A DNA stretch of 64,000 nucleotides, from contig CM053331.1 in assembly GCA_028583605.1 (NCBI GenBank), positions 2,564,001 through 2,628,000 on the forward strand, in the 5' to 3' direction. The position numbers were made by a program, and so were the translations under genes. The notes beneath the pieces were generated by a model that worked only from the letters and a program-made list of their open reading frames with translations, made no database searches and was not told the origin of the DNA. Position 1 is the stretch's first letter. Each line of letters opens with the position of its first letter. Origin of the DNA: Dastarcus helophoroides (Eukaryota > Arthropoda > Insecta > Coleoptera > Bothrideridae). This document shows positions 1-12,500 of the stretch, piece after piece.

Positions 1-392
1 AAGAATGGTGTGGTGTGTTGTGGAGTGGGAAAGGAATATGAAAACGTACAAAACGTATTTTTTTAATGTTTATATTTTGGAAATTATATTAACAGTAAAC
101 ACAATAAAAACAGCAATAACAATTCCACAAACTTTCTAAATTGTTATTACTGGTTTTATTGTATATTTTACTGTTAACATAGATTATACGATATTTTACC
201 CACTTCAAAGTCAATGTTAAAACATCGATGTTTAGTTTGTGCCAAATAACTAAATTTTGAAGGACTGTCATCACGAATGCTTCTAAAAACTAAAATCGAG
301 ACAAAAAAGCAAAATAACTCATGTGCACTATACTTCTCTTCTCACTTGAAGAACGAAAATCACAATTCATACAGAACAATAACACCATCAGA
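1..392. other. AT-rich flank with a long imperfect hairpin
   Basis: No gene is supported here. Bases 89-124 and 139-177 form an imperfect inverted repeat of about 36-39 bp per arm around a 14-base loop. The arms begin and end with ttaacagtaaa and its complement. The short open frames in this stretch have no recognisable composition. The hairpin could be a small foldback or MITE-like remnant or chance AT-rich folding; no flanking duplication is apparent. Confidence 0.5.
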
Positions 393-2560
393 TTATTCGT
401 GTCTTGAATGAGCGGTTTGTTTCCCCAACATACAACATCTTTTATGTTCTTATATTCGTGTCTTGAATGAGCGGCTTGTTTCCCCAACATATACCATGTC
501 ATATGTCATTTTCATTGTCTGTCTTCTCACAAATCTCTCTAAATCTGTTTCTGGTTGCTTCGCATATAACTAAACTAGACAACATCTTTTATGTTCCTAT
601 ATTCGTGTCTTGAATGAACGGCTTGTTTCCCCAACATACAACATCTTTGACGTTCCTATATGCGTGTCTTGAAAGAGCGGCTTGTTTCCCCAACATAAAC
701 ATCCTTTATGTTTTTATATTCGTGTCTTGAATGAATGGATTGTTTCCCCAACAGATACCATGTCATATGTCATTTTCATTGTCTGTCTTCTCACAAATCT
801 CTCTAAATCTGTTTATGGTTGCTTCGCATATAACTAAACTAGACAACATCTTTTAGCTCCTATATTTGTGTCTGGAATGAGCGGCTTGTTTCCCCAACAT
901 ACAACATCTTTGACGTTCCTATATGCGTGTCTTGAAAGAGCGGCTTGTTTCCCCAAATAAACATCTTTTATGTTCTTATATTCGTGTCTTGAATAAGCGG
1001 CTTGTTTCCCTAACATATACCATGTCATATGTTATTTTCATTGTCTGTCTTCTCACAAGTCTCTCTAAATCTGTTTCTGGTTGCTTCGCATATAACTAAA
1101 CTAGACAACATCTTTGATGTTCCTATATTCGTGTCTTGAATGAGCGGCTTGTTTCCCCAACATACAAGATCTTTGATGTTCCTATATTCGTGCCTTGAAT
1201 GAGCGGCTTGTTTCCCCAACATATACCATGTCATATGTCACTCTCATTGTCTGTCTTCTTACAAATCTCTCTAAATATGTTTCTGGTTGCTTCGCATATA
1301 ACTAAACTAGACAACATCTTTTATGGTCCTATATTCGTATCTTGAATGAGCGGCTTGTTTCCCCAACATACAACATCTTTGATGTTCCTATATTCGTGTC
1401 TTGAACGAGCGGCTTGATTCCCCAACATACAAAACTTTGATGTTCCTATGTTCGAGTCTTGAAAGAGAGGCTTGTTTCCCCAATATACATCTTTTATGTT
1501 CTTATATTCGTGTCTTGAATAAGCGGCTTGTTTCCCTAACATATACCATGTCATATGTTATTTTCATTGTCTGTCTTCTCACAAATCTCTCTAAATCTGT
1601 TTCTGGTTGCTTCGCATATAACTAAACTAGACAACATCTTTTATGTTCCTATATGCGTGTCTTGAATGAGTGGCTTGTTTTTCCAACATAGAACAACTTT
1701 GATGTTCCTATGTTCGTGTCTTGAAAGAGCGGCTTGTTTCCCCAACATACAACATCTTTTATGTTCTTATATTCCTGTCTTGAATGAGCGCATTGTTTCC
1801 CCAATATATACCATGTCATATGTCACTCTCATTGTCTGTCTTCTTACAAATCTCTCTAAATCTGTTTCTGGTTGCTTCGCATATAACTAAACTAGACAAC
1901 ATCTTTTATGGTTCTATATTCGTATCTTGAATGAGCGGCTTGTTTCCCCAACATACAACATCTTTGATGTTCCTACATTCGTGTCTTGAACGAGCGGCTT
2001 GATTCCCCAACATACAAAACTTTGATGTTCCTATATTCGTGTCTTGAAAGAGAGGCTTGTTTCCCCAATATACATCTTTTATGTTGTTATATTCGTGTCT
2101 TGAATAAGCGGCTTGTTTCCCTAACATATACCATGTCATATGTTATTTTCATTGTCTGTCTTCTCACAAATCTCTCTAAATCTGTTTCTGGTTGCTTCGC
2201 ATATAACTAAACTAGACAACATCTTTTATGTTCCTATATGCGTGTCTTGAATGAGTGGCTTGTTTCCCCAACGTAGAACATCTTTGATGTTCCTATATTC
2301 GTGTCTTGAAAGAGCGGTTTGTTTCTCCAACATACATCATCTTTTATCTTTTTATATTCGTGTCTTGAATGAGCGGATTGTTTCCCCAACATACAACATC
2401 TTTGACGTTCATAACAACATAAACATCTTTTATGTTTTTATATTCGTGTCTTGAATGAGCGGCTGGTTTCCCCAACATATACCATGTTATATGTCATTTT
2501 CATTGTCTGTTTTCTCACAAATCTCTTTAAATCTGTTTCTGGTTGCCTCGCATGTAACTT
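393..2560. repeat. 58-bp minisatellite with ~90-bp spacer blocks (higher-order array)
   Basis: A unit of about 58 bp, recognisable by 'gtgtcttgaatgagcggctt' and 'gtttccccaacatacaac', is repeated in runs of two to five copies. The runs are separated by a conserved block of about 90 bp (ataccatgtcatatg...ctgtttctggttgcttcgcatataactaaactag). The block starts near 491, 755, 1017, 1226, 1541, 1810, 2127 and 2480, so the higher-order unit varies between about 205 and 350 bp. Many 60-77-codon frames cross the array on both strands, but 58 is not a multiple of 3 and they all carry the same repeat peptide. They are repeat shadows, not genes. Confidence 0.93.
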
Positions 2561-2569
2561 AAAGCAAAA

Positions 2570-2821
2570 TTGGATGATTTCGCATGGTTAGCTCAGAGAG
2601 ATTGCATAAAGCAGCGAATTCAACGTTATTTCGACTGCTGCAGCTATTTTAATCAAAGTCAACAACCTTGGCATCAAGTATTACGTTACGTTGTACGATT
2701 TCTTATTGACATTATTTTAAAAATCGTTCAACTTTTTCAAATTACGTTTTTGACTCAAAAAAATGATGCATTTTTCGTTAAAATGTTCGTCCCTCATTTT
2801 ACCCTTTTAGAGAATTTCTAA
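2570..2821 (+). pseudogene. unrecognised open frame, possible remnant of a broken gene
   Basis: This 83-codon open frame lies just after the 58-bp minisatellite, in sequence with more balanced composition than its surroundings. It starts MDDFAWLAQRDCIK and has an isoleucine- and phenylalanine-rich stretch in the middle. I do not recognise the product. No upstream promoter, splice sites or conserved motif are apparent. It lies on the same strand as, and about 140 bp before, a second gene-like stretch with frameshifts, so the two could be pieces of one decayed gene. It may equally be a chance frame. A protein search would decide. Confidence 0.2.
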
Positions 2822-2962
2822 AAAGCGCTTTTTTTATTTACAAACAAATCGAAACAGCAGTTTTTTCTATATTTCTAACTTCAAAAGTGACGAATTTCTA
2901 TACGAAATTTTGAAACACTAAGGTCGATAGACATACAACCGTTTGCTTTATTTGTTGAGAGC

Positions 2963-3459
2963 ATGCAGCTGCAGCGTAATTCATCGCATGTAAAATTTGA
3001 TGCAAATTTTCACCCCTTTAGAGGCGGAATGGCTTGACCCCTATATCTCCGCCATCGTACAAACTGAAAATGTTTTATTAGAGGGAAAACTATTAGGGAG
3101 ACTTTTTAAATCGCCTCGCCAAGTTCCGAGATGCAATCAATACGCTCGTATCAAAATCACTTATGTAACTGGCATATCATGAAAGCGATCTTTGTGATGT
3201 AAATTTAAGCGATCCATCATATTTCTTGGAAATCTCCTCCGAAGGCAAAGTGCCGCTATCAGACAGTGTGTGCACATTGCCCTTTCCGCCTCTGGAAATT
3301 TATCAACTGTCTGGCTCTTCTCACCCGAGGAAAGATTTACTCTTAAGAGGGCTTGCTGTGTGGAGAAAGCGCACTCTGTTTAATCAGTATACTTCGTCCG
3401 CACACCGCATGACATTTATTTTAGGCAACAAAACATCGTGGGGTGCAAACTTTTTATAG
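2963..3459 (+). pseudogene. frameshifted gene remnant, product unknown
   Basis: Three overlapping frames read as one continuous protein-like sequence interrupted by two shifts. A first frame starts at 2963 (MQLQRNSSHVKFDANF). It is replaced near 3008 by another frame containing LEAEWLDPYISAIVQTENV and, further on, SPRQVPRCNQYARIKITYV. That frame stops at 3182. A third frame is already open from about 3173 (AYHESDLCDVNL) and runs to a stop after TSWGANFL at 3459. Amino-acid composition is protein-like and unlike the low-complexity satellite frames. I cannot assign a family. A decayed host gene, a transposon gene or an endogenous viral element are all possible. What is seen is the frame switching; that it is one broken gene is inference. 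Confidence 0.35.
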
Positions 3460-3569
3460 GAATTGAAGTCCTGATGAGCATTTTACATGAACAGACAAAA
3501 TAACAATGTTTCCTTCATTAGTAGATTTACGATATGAAAATATTAAATCAATTAACAATTAAACTGGTC

Positions 3570-4568
3570 CTTCTAATACACAAACCAATAGGTTTGAACA
3601 TTTATTAGATTCGAAGTTTGGAAACCAAAGATCGGTTTCGTTCTTGTTAGATTTCGTCAGTAGGTAGCTGAACTACCAACAGTTGAAACACTGCCACCTA
3701 GCGAAGCGGTTGCTCTCTGGGAAAGTTCCCAGAAGACAAGGATTCTAATGCACAGACCAATAGTTTTGAACTAGTCTCTGGTTTGAACATTTATTATATT
3801 CGAAGTTTGGAAACCAAAGACCGGTTTTGATCTTGTTAGATCTCTTCAGTAAGTAGCTGTTAAAATACTGCCACCTAGCGAAGCGGGTGCTCTCTGGGAA
3901 AGTTCCCAGAAGACAAGGATTCTAATGCACAGACCAATAGGTTTGAACTAGTCTCTGGTTTGAACATTTATTAGATTCGAAGTTTGGAAACCAAAGACCG
4001 GTTTCAATCTTGTTAGATCTCGTCAGTAAGTAGCTGTTAAAAAACTACCACCTAGCGAAGCGGTTGCTCTCTGGGAAAGTTCCCAGAAGACAAGGATTCT
4101 AATGCACAGACCAATAGTTTTGAACTAGTCTCTGGTTTGTACATTTATTATATTCGAAGTTTGGAAACCAAAGACCGGTTTTGATCTTGTTAGATCTCGT
4201 CAGTAAGTAGCTGTTAAAATACTGCCACCTAGCGAAGCGGTTGCTCTCTGGGAAAGTTCCCAGAGGACAAGGATTCTAATGCACAGACCAATAGGTTTGA
4301 ACTAGTCTCTGGTTTGAACATTTATTAGATTCGAATTTTGGAAACCAAAGACCGGTTTCGATCTTGTTACATTTCGTCAGTAGGTAGCTGAACGACCAAC
4401 AGTTGAAACACTGCCACCTAGCGAAGCGGTTACTCTCTGGGAAAGTTCCCAGAAAACACGGATTCTAATGCACAGACCAATAGGTTTGAACTAGTCTCTG
4501 GTTCGAACATTTATTAGATTCGAAGTTTGTAAACCAAAGATATGTTTCGATCTTATTAGACCTCGTCT
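3570..4568. repeat. ~177-bp satellite, about 5.5 copies, each with a perfect short palindrome
   Basis: The block 'gcgaagcggttgctctctgg' recurs near 3706, 3883, 4060, 4236 and 4425, giving spacings of about 177 bp with one unit of about 189 bp. The longer units carry an extra 'aactaccaacagttgaa' type segment. Each unit contains ctgggaaagttcccag, a perfect inverted repeat with a 2-base centre. The monomers differ at few positions, so the array is young or homogenised. This family is unrelated in sequence to the 172-bp satellite further right. Confidence 0.93.
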
Positions 4569-4569
4569 G

Positions 4570-6106
4570 TTTGGTATAATATCCAATTAAACTAGTGCAG
4601 GTTTAAAAAATCGGTTTTATTTATTGGTTTCTTGAATTCAGTTGTTTACTGTCTGAATTCGATTAATAAAAAATTTTCTTTACAGCTGCTCTTTCATCGA
4701 CTTTCTCATGTTTAACTCTGATGAATATTTAAACCTTCACATCCACAGAATAAACATAAACATTCCAAGTTCCCTCACATGGACGTGTGTTTTCGTGCGA
4801 CATTCACAGAACTTAGACCTTGACAAACCACCAAGCTGTGACCACATGAAACTGTTCTGCTTTAAATAGACACGCTTGGTGCTTTATGTTTATTTGCAAT
4901 TTGAAATTCAAAAGCTGCGTAAACAATGAAAGGCGACTGGCGTGAAGTTTAGCCATATAACGCCCTGGATTTCCTTCATGTCTCGAGTGGGACATTCCAT
5001 GAAAACCAACGGATTATTATCTTAATTTTGCCACTTTTCGATGTGGTGATTGATTTGATTATAAGAGTGATTTACAACTTATTATGTGCTTGAGGTTTTG
5101 AAGGGGGACTGAACTACGAAATCGCACTTAAATACATTTTATTTCTTTCTTATGTAGAGAGCCCTGCTGCAACGTTTCGACTGCCTGTGGTGTATCGCAT
5201 TATCGTACATCGATGGCGTAATTACTGTATTACTTGGGCGCATTAATAAAACTCAAATTTGCTTAAAATTTCAGATTCCTACGTTACACAATTTTGAGAA
5301 AAGTCCCTGTGACAGATGGACGCACAGGCAGACGGATTAACGGACAGACAGACGGGCAAACGGACGCATAGACGGGCGAACGGACGGACGGCTAAACGGA
5401 CTCGAGAATGGGATTTACCTTTTAAGCTATAGAACCCCTTTGACCAAATTTTGCTTTCCACAGCCTAGTAAAGTGGCTGCGAAATACAAGACTGATTTCG
5501 TATGTTTAAATCTTACGAGCGTTGACCTTTCCTTAAACTTGTTAATGTTTCACTTAACGCGAAACTGTGAAGCTACCAAGTTCCGTATTTGCTTTGGAAT
5601 ACACATCAATATCCCAACTGATGATCGACTGTCTACAACCTCATCATTATTGACGAATTGAGTCAATATTGCACGCGAGGTTAAAGATCCGGTTAATTTA
5701 AAGAATAGATATAAATCAGTCATTAAGTCGTCGGAGTCCTAATAGAGTGGGATCTATTTACGACGCAATTAACTTCTTGACACCTATTATTTAATAACAA
5801 ACGAATTGATTTAATGATCGCTGAAAGGTTTCCCTTTAAATGAATTTATAACATCGTAGCTGCAAGAAGCAATCAAATTGTTATCACTTTATTAAATGTT
5901 TTATGTCCTCGCTGCTACGCATTTTGCAGAACTTACTCAACTCCACTGAATTAATAGAAGATAAATACGATAAACAACCAAAGTGGAAGCTTCTAGTCAA
6001 CTTTATGGCAGCTGCAAAATACGCTTGGCACAGAGTTTTAAAAAACGAAGTTTTGAGCCATGGAAGCTTCGTATATCTTTTGTAATTTTTCAAGTCACAA
6101 TCTAAC
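4570..6106. other. repeat-poor stretch without a supportable gene
   Basis: The sequence is non-satellite and moderately AT-rich. Several frames of 60-74 codons occur on both strands (for example 4813-4995 minus, 5440-5661 plus, 5884-6108 minus). None shows a recognisable motif, a splice-site pattern or a convincing start context. The only repeat is the GACGGAC-type run near 5311-5400, listed separately. Confidence 0.5.
5311..5400. repeat. short GACGGAC-type simple repeat
   Basis: A degenerate run of 4-8-base units (gacgg, gacagac, ggacgcac, gggcgaac) extends for about 90 bp. On the minus strand it reads as a CCGTCCGTxx run and makes an artificial arginine/proline-rich frame. It resembles common insect microsatellites. 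Confidence 0.7.
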
Positions 6107-6415
6107 AAAGTCTAAATTACCAAGTCCATACAAGTGGACTCAGATCTGCTAACCGCAGAAACCATCCACAGACACAAAACGTAAAGGGCCCAAATTTTTG
6201 CGTGGTGTTTAAAAGATTGTAACTCAGTGGACTCAGATCTGCCAACCACAGAAACCATACACAGACACAAAACGTAAAGGGCCCAAATTTTTGCGTGGTG
6301 TTTAAAAGACTGTAAGTCAGTGGACTTAGATCTGCTAACCACAGAAGCCATACACAGACACAAAACGTAAAGGATCCAAATTTTTGCGTGGTGTTTAAAA
6401 TGCTGTAACTTGGAG
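6107..6415 (+). repeat. left outer tip of the inverted arms, 93-bp unit in three tandem copies
   Basis: A unit of about 93 bp starting 'gtggactcagatctg' occurs at 6134, 6227 and 6320. Each copy contains 'ttttgcgtggtgtttaaaa'. The right arm has a single copy of this unit in reverse orientation (about 25560-25660). The left arm was therefore amplified, or the right arm contracted, after the arms formed. The tip itself contains agtcca/tggact, a 6-bp stem with a 6-base loop. The two overlapping minus-strand frames here are repeat shadows. Confidence 0.85.
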
Positions 6416-6496
6416 AAATATGGTCATAGAGAGAAGTGGAAAAAAGCAAATTACAGCTCCAAGTTTCTAGTTTTTAGATCTTAAGCTTTCCAGCTT

Positions 6497-6540
6497 TCCA
6501 TGCTGACGTTTAAAAATTCCTTTTTAAACGTCAGCATGGA
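6497..6540. repeat. perfect 20-bp hairpin
   Basis: Bases 6497-6516 (tccatgctgacgtttaaaaa) are followed by the 4-base loop ttcc and then the exact reverse complement at 6521-6540. It sits just inside the left arm, between the outer tip and the first degenerate satellite monomer. No equivalent is seen in the right arm. Perfect pairing in such AT-rich sequence suggests a recent or maintained structure. Confidence 0.9.
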
Positions 6541-6574
6541 GTAATTATAATAAAACCAGAGGCCAAACATGTTT

Positions 6575-9500
6575 CCAAATTTTTGCCCACCTGTAGGAAG
6601 ATCCACGGATTTAAGGAATTTTTTGCAGTGATTTAATTATAAATGACTTCTAGATGATTTGATTTTCCTTAATTTGGCTCGCCTCACAGCTCTTTACGAT
6701 GATATTTCACAGAGTTATCGTCCTTTAAAACAAAAAAAAATATTTTTATAGATTTTTCTAAATTTATATTTAAAAAGGTTCACGGATTTTAACAAATTTT
6801 ACAGTGTCCCATTATGAAGCTCTCCTAGATAATTTAATTCTCTTTAATCTGATCAGTTCCAAGTCCAGTATGATGACTTTTTGTTGGGTTATCGTCGTTC
6901 GAAATAAAAAAGTCATTTATCCAAATTTTCGTTTATCTTTAACAAGGACCAAGGACTTCAATATTTGTTTTCAAGTAGTCCCATCATAAACTTCTTCTAA
7001 ATAATTCAATTCTATTTAATGTGATCCCTTTCCAAGTTCAGTACGATCGTTTTTTGTTGAGTTATCCTCGTTCGAAGTAAAGTCCTTATTTTTCAACATT
7101 TTGGTTTACATTTAAAAAGGACCAAGGACTTCAATGTTTGTTTTCCAGGGATCCCAACATTAATCTCTTCTTGATAAATTCATCATGTTTAATATTATCA
7201 GTTTTAAAGTCCAATACGATCATTTTTGTTGGGTTATCGTCGCTCGAAGTTAAGAACTCATTTTTCAACATTTTTGTTCAACTTTAAAAAGGACCAAGGA
7301 CTTCAATGTTTGCTTTCTAGGGATCCCAATATAAATCTCTTCTTGACAAATTAATCCTGTTTAATAATATCAGTTTTCAAGTCCAGTACGATTATTTTTG
7401 TTGGGTTATCGTCGTTCGAAGTGAAGAACTCATTTTTCAACAGTTTTGTTTAACTTTAAAAAGGACCAAGGACTTCAATGTTTGTTTTCCAGTGATCCCA
7501 GCATAAATTTCTTCTTGATAAATTAATCATGTTTAATATTATCAGTTTTAAAGTCCAATACGATCATTTTTGTTGGGTTATCGTCGCTCGAAGTTATTAA
7601 GAACTCATTTTTCAACATTTTTGTTCAACTTTAAAAAGGACCAAGGGCTTCAATGTTGGTTTTCCAGTGGTCCCATCATAAATCTCTTCTTGATAAATTA
7701 ATTATCCTTATTACGATCAGTTTCCAACTCCAGGACGATCATTTTTTGTTGAGTTATCGTCGTTCGAAGTAAAGAACTCATTTTAAAAAATTTTTGTTTT
7801 TTTAAGAAGGACCAAGGACCTCAATGTTTGTTTTCCAGTGATCGTATTAGAAACTTCTTCGAATAATTTAATTTTCTTTAATGCGATCAGTCTTTAAGTC
7901 CAGTATGAAGTCTTTCTGTTGGATTATCGTCGTTTGAAGCAACGAATACAATTTTCCAATTTTTTATTCATCTTTAAAAAAGACAAAGGACTTTATTGCT
8001 TGCTTTCCAGCAATCCCATCATAAACCTCTTCTAGATAATTTAATTCTCTTTAATAGGATCAGTTTCCAAATTCACTGTGATCGTTTTTTGTTGGGTTAT
8101 CGTCGTTCGAAATGAAAAAGGCATTTTTGCGAATTTTTGTTTACCTTTAAAAAGGATTAAGGAATTCAATATTTGTTTTCCAATGATCCCATCATAAAGC
8201 TCTTTTAGATATTTAATTCTATTTATTTATTGTGATCAGTTTCCCAACCAGTACGATCATTTTTTGTTGGGTTATCGCCATTTGAAGTAGCGAACACAAT
8301 TTTTCAAATTTTTGTTTCTCTTTAAAAAGGACCAAGGACTTCAATGTTTGTTTTCCAGTGAACATATTAGAAACCTCTTCCAGATATTTTAATTTTCTTT
8401 AATATGACTAGTCTTCAACTCCAGTATGAATCCATTTTTTTGGGTTGTCGTCGTTTGCAGTAACGAATACAATTTTCCAATTTTTTGTGAATCTTTAAAA
8501 AGTAACAAGGACTTTAATGTTTGCTTTTCAGTAACCCCATAATAAACCTTTTTTAGACAATTTAATTTTCTTTAATACGATTGGTTTCCAAATTCACTGT
8601 GATCGTTTTTTGTTGGGTTATCGTCGTTCGAAATAAGAAAGGCATTTTTGCAAATTTTTGTTTATTTTTAAAAAGGACCAAGAATTTCAATATTTGTTTT
8701 CAAGTAGTACTATGATAAATTTCTTCTAAATAATTTAATTTTATTTAATGTGATCAGTTTCCAAGTTCAGCACGACCATTTATTGTTGGGTTATCGTCGT
8801 TCGAAAAAAGTACTCATTTTTCAAAATTTCTATCTGTCTTTAAAAAGGACCAAGGACTTCAATGTTTATTTCCTAGTAATCCCATCATAAATCTCGTTTA
8901 AGTAACTTAATTCTCTTTAATAAGATCAGTTTTAACTCCAGTACGATCATTTTTTGTTGGGTTATCGTCGTTCGAAGTAACGGACACAATTTTTTAAATT
9001 TTTGTTTATTTTAAAAATAGACCAAGGACTTCAATAGTTGTTTTCCAGTAATCGTCTTAGAAACCTCTTCTAGATAATTAAATTTTCTTTAATACGATCA
9101 GTTTTCAAGTCCAGCATGAAGATTTTTTGTTGGGTTATCGTCGTTTAAAGTAACGAACACAATTTTTCAATTTTTTGTTGATCTTTAAAAAGAGCCAAGG
9201 ACTTTAATGTTTGTTTTCCAGTAATCCCATCATAAATCTCTTCTGGATAAATTAGTTCTCTTTAATACGATCAGTTCTCAACTTTAGTATGATCATTTTT
9301 TGTTGAGCTATCGTCGTTCGAAGTCAAGAAATCATTTAAAAAAAATTTTTGTTTTTTTAAAAAGAAGCAAGGACTTCAATGTTCAGTTTCAGTTTGTTTT
9401 CCAGTGATCCTATTAGAAACCTCTTCGGATAATTTAATCTTCTTTAATACGATGATTCTTTAAGTCCAGTAAGAAGACTTTCTGTTGGATTATCGTCGTT

Positions 9501-12500
9501 TGAAGCAACGAATACAATTTTTCAATTTTTTGTTCATCTTTAAAAAGGACAAAGGACTTTAATATTTGTTTTTTAGCAATCCCATCATAAACCTCTTCTA
9601 GATAATTTAATTCTCTTATTAAAGAGATTATTGTGAGATGTATTGACAATCAGTTTCCAAATTCGCTGTGATCGTTTTTTGTTGGGTTATCATCGTTCGA
9701 AATGGAAAAGCCATTTTTGCAAATTTTTATTTACTTTAAAAAGGACCAAGGAATTCAATATTTGTCTTCCAATGATCCCATCATAAATCTTTATTAGATA
9801 ATTTAGTTCTCTTTATTGTGATCAGTTTCCAATCCAGTACGATCATTTTTTGTTGGGTTGTCGTCGTTTGAAGTAGCTAACACAATTTTTCAAATTTTTG
9901 TTTCTCTTCAAAAAGGATCAAGGACTTCAATGTTTGTTTTCCAATGAACGGATTAGAAACCTCTCCCAGATAATTTAATTTTCTTTAATATGATTAGTCT
10001 TCAACTCAAATATGAACCCATCTTTCTTGGGTTATCGTCGTTTGCATTAACGAATACAATTTTCCAATTTTTGTTTATCTTTAAAAAGAAACAAGGATTT
10101 TAATGTTTGCTTTTCAGTAACCTCATCATAAACCTATTCTAGATAATTTAATTTTCTTTAATAAGATTGGTTTCCAAATTCACTGTGATCGTTTTTGTTG
10201 GGTTATCGTCGTTCGAAATAAAAAAGACATTTTTGCAAATTTTTGTTTATCTTTAAAAAGGACCAAGGGATTCAATATTTGTTTTCCAATGATCCCATTA
10301 TAATTCTCTTTTAGATAATTTAATTATCTTTATTGTGATCAGTCTCCAACCCAGTACGATCATTTTTTGTTGGGTTATCGTCGTTTGAAGTAGCGAACAC
10401 AATTTTTCAAATTTTTGTTTCTCTTTAAAAAGGACCAATGTTTGTTCTCCAGTGAACGTATTAGAAACCTCTTCCAGATAATTTAATTTTCTTTAATATG
10501 ACTAGTCTTCAACTCCAGTATGAACCCATTTTTCTTGGGTTATCGTCGTTTGCAGTAACAAATACAATTTTCCAACTTTTTGTTTATCTTTAACAAGAAA
10601 CAAGGACTTTAATGTTTGTTTTCCAGAAATCCCATCATAAACTTCTTCTAGATAATTTAATTCTCTTTAATACGATCAGTTTCCAAATTCACTGGATCGT
10701 TTTTTGTTGGGTTATCGTCGTTCGAAATAAGATAGGCATTTTTGCAAATTTTTGTTTAACTTTAAAAAGGACCAAGGACTTCAATATTTGGTTTCAAGTA
10801 ATACCATCATAAACTCCTTCTAAATAATTTAATTTTATTTAATCTGATCAGTTTCCAAGTCCAGTACGACCATTTTTTGTTAGGTTATCGTTGTTGGAAA
10901 AAAGAACTCATTTTTCAACATTTTTATCTGTCTTTAAAAAGGACCAAGAACTTCAATATTTATTTGCCAGCAATCCCATCATAAATTTCCTTTAGATAAA
11001 TTAATTCTTTTTAATAGGATCAGTTTTCAAGTCCAGTATGATTATTTTTTGTTGGGTTATCGTCGTTTGAAATAACGAACACAATTTTCCAAATTTTTGT
11101 TTATATTTAAAAAGGACTAAGGACTTCAATGTTTCTTTTCCACTGATCGTATTGGAAACTCTTTCCAAATAATTTAATTTTCTTTCATACGATCCGTCTT
11201 CAAGTCCAGTATGAAGACTTTGGGTTTGGTTATCGTCGTTTGAAATAACGAACACAATTTTCCAATTTTTTGTTTATCTTTAAAAAGGGGCAAAGACTTT
11301 AATGTTTGTTTTCCAGTGATCCCATCATAAAACTCTTCTGGATAAATTAATTCTTTTTAATATGATCAGTTTCCTAGTCCAGTATGATCATTTGTTTTGG
11401 GTTATCGTCGCCCGAAGCAACGAACACAATTTTTTGTTTATGTTTAAAAAGGGCCAAAGACTTTAACGTTTGTTTTCCAGTAATCTCATTATAAACCTCT
11501 TCTAGATATCTTAATCCTTTTTAATACGATCAGTTTCCAAATCCACTGTGATCGTTTTTTGTTGGGTTATCGTCGTTCGAAAGAAAAAAAGTAATTTTTG
11601 CAAATTTTTGTTTATCTTTAAAAAGGACCAAGGACTTCAACATTTATTTCCCAATAATCCCATCATAAACCTCTTCTGGATAAATTAATTTTCTTTAATA
11701 CGATGAGATTTCAAGTCCACTACAATCATTTTTCGCTGGGTTATCGTCGTTCAAAGGAAAAAGTCATTTTTCCCAATTTTTGTTCATCTTTAAAAAGGAC
11801 CAAATAATTCAATATTTGTTGTTTTCCAATGATCTTATCATAAAACTTTTTTATATAACTTAATTGTCTTTAATGTGGTCAGTTTTCAACCCAGTACGAT
11901 CATTTTTTGTTGGGTTATCGTCGTTCAAAGTAAAAAACAAAGCTTTTTTCAATGTCTATTTATCTTTAAAAAGGACTAAGAACTTCAATATTTGTTTTCC
12001 AGTGATCCCATTACAAACTTCTTCTAAAAAAATTAATTTGTTTTAACATGATCAGTTTCCAACTCCACTACGGTCAATTTTGTTAAGTTATCGTCGTTCG
12101 AAGTAAAAAAGTCGTTTTTCCAAATTTTTGTTTACCTTTAAAAGTTCTTCAGAGCTTTCCAGTAATATCAACATAAACCTCTTTCAGATAATTTAATTCT
12201 CTTTAATACGATCAGTTTCCAAGTCCAGTACGATCATTTTCTGGTGGGTTATTGTCGTTCGAATTGGGTTATCGTCGTACGAGGTAAAAAGGTCACTTTT
12301 CTAAATTTTTATTTATCTTTGAAAAATACCAAGGACTTCAATATTTGTTTTTTAATGATGGCATCATAAACCTCTGCTAGATAATTTAATTCTCATTAAT
12401 ACGATGAGTTCTGAGTCCAGTACGAACATTTTTGTTGGGTTATCGTCGTTCGAATTAACGAACATAATTTTCCAAATTTTCTTTTATCGTCAGAAGAGAC

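Noticed and set aside
2997..3182. AlkB-like oxygenase, because of the SPRQVPR motif
   Set aside because: The short motif is only loosely similar, and the metal-binding histidine/aspartate pattern expected further on is not present in the remaining frames.
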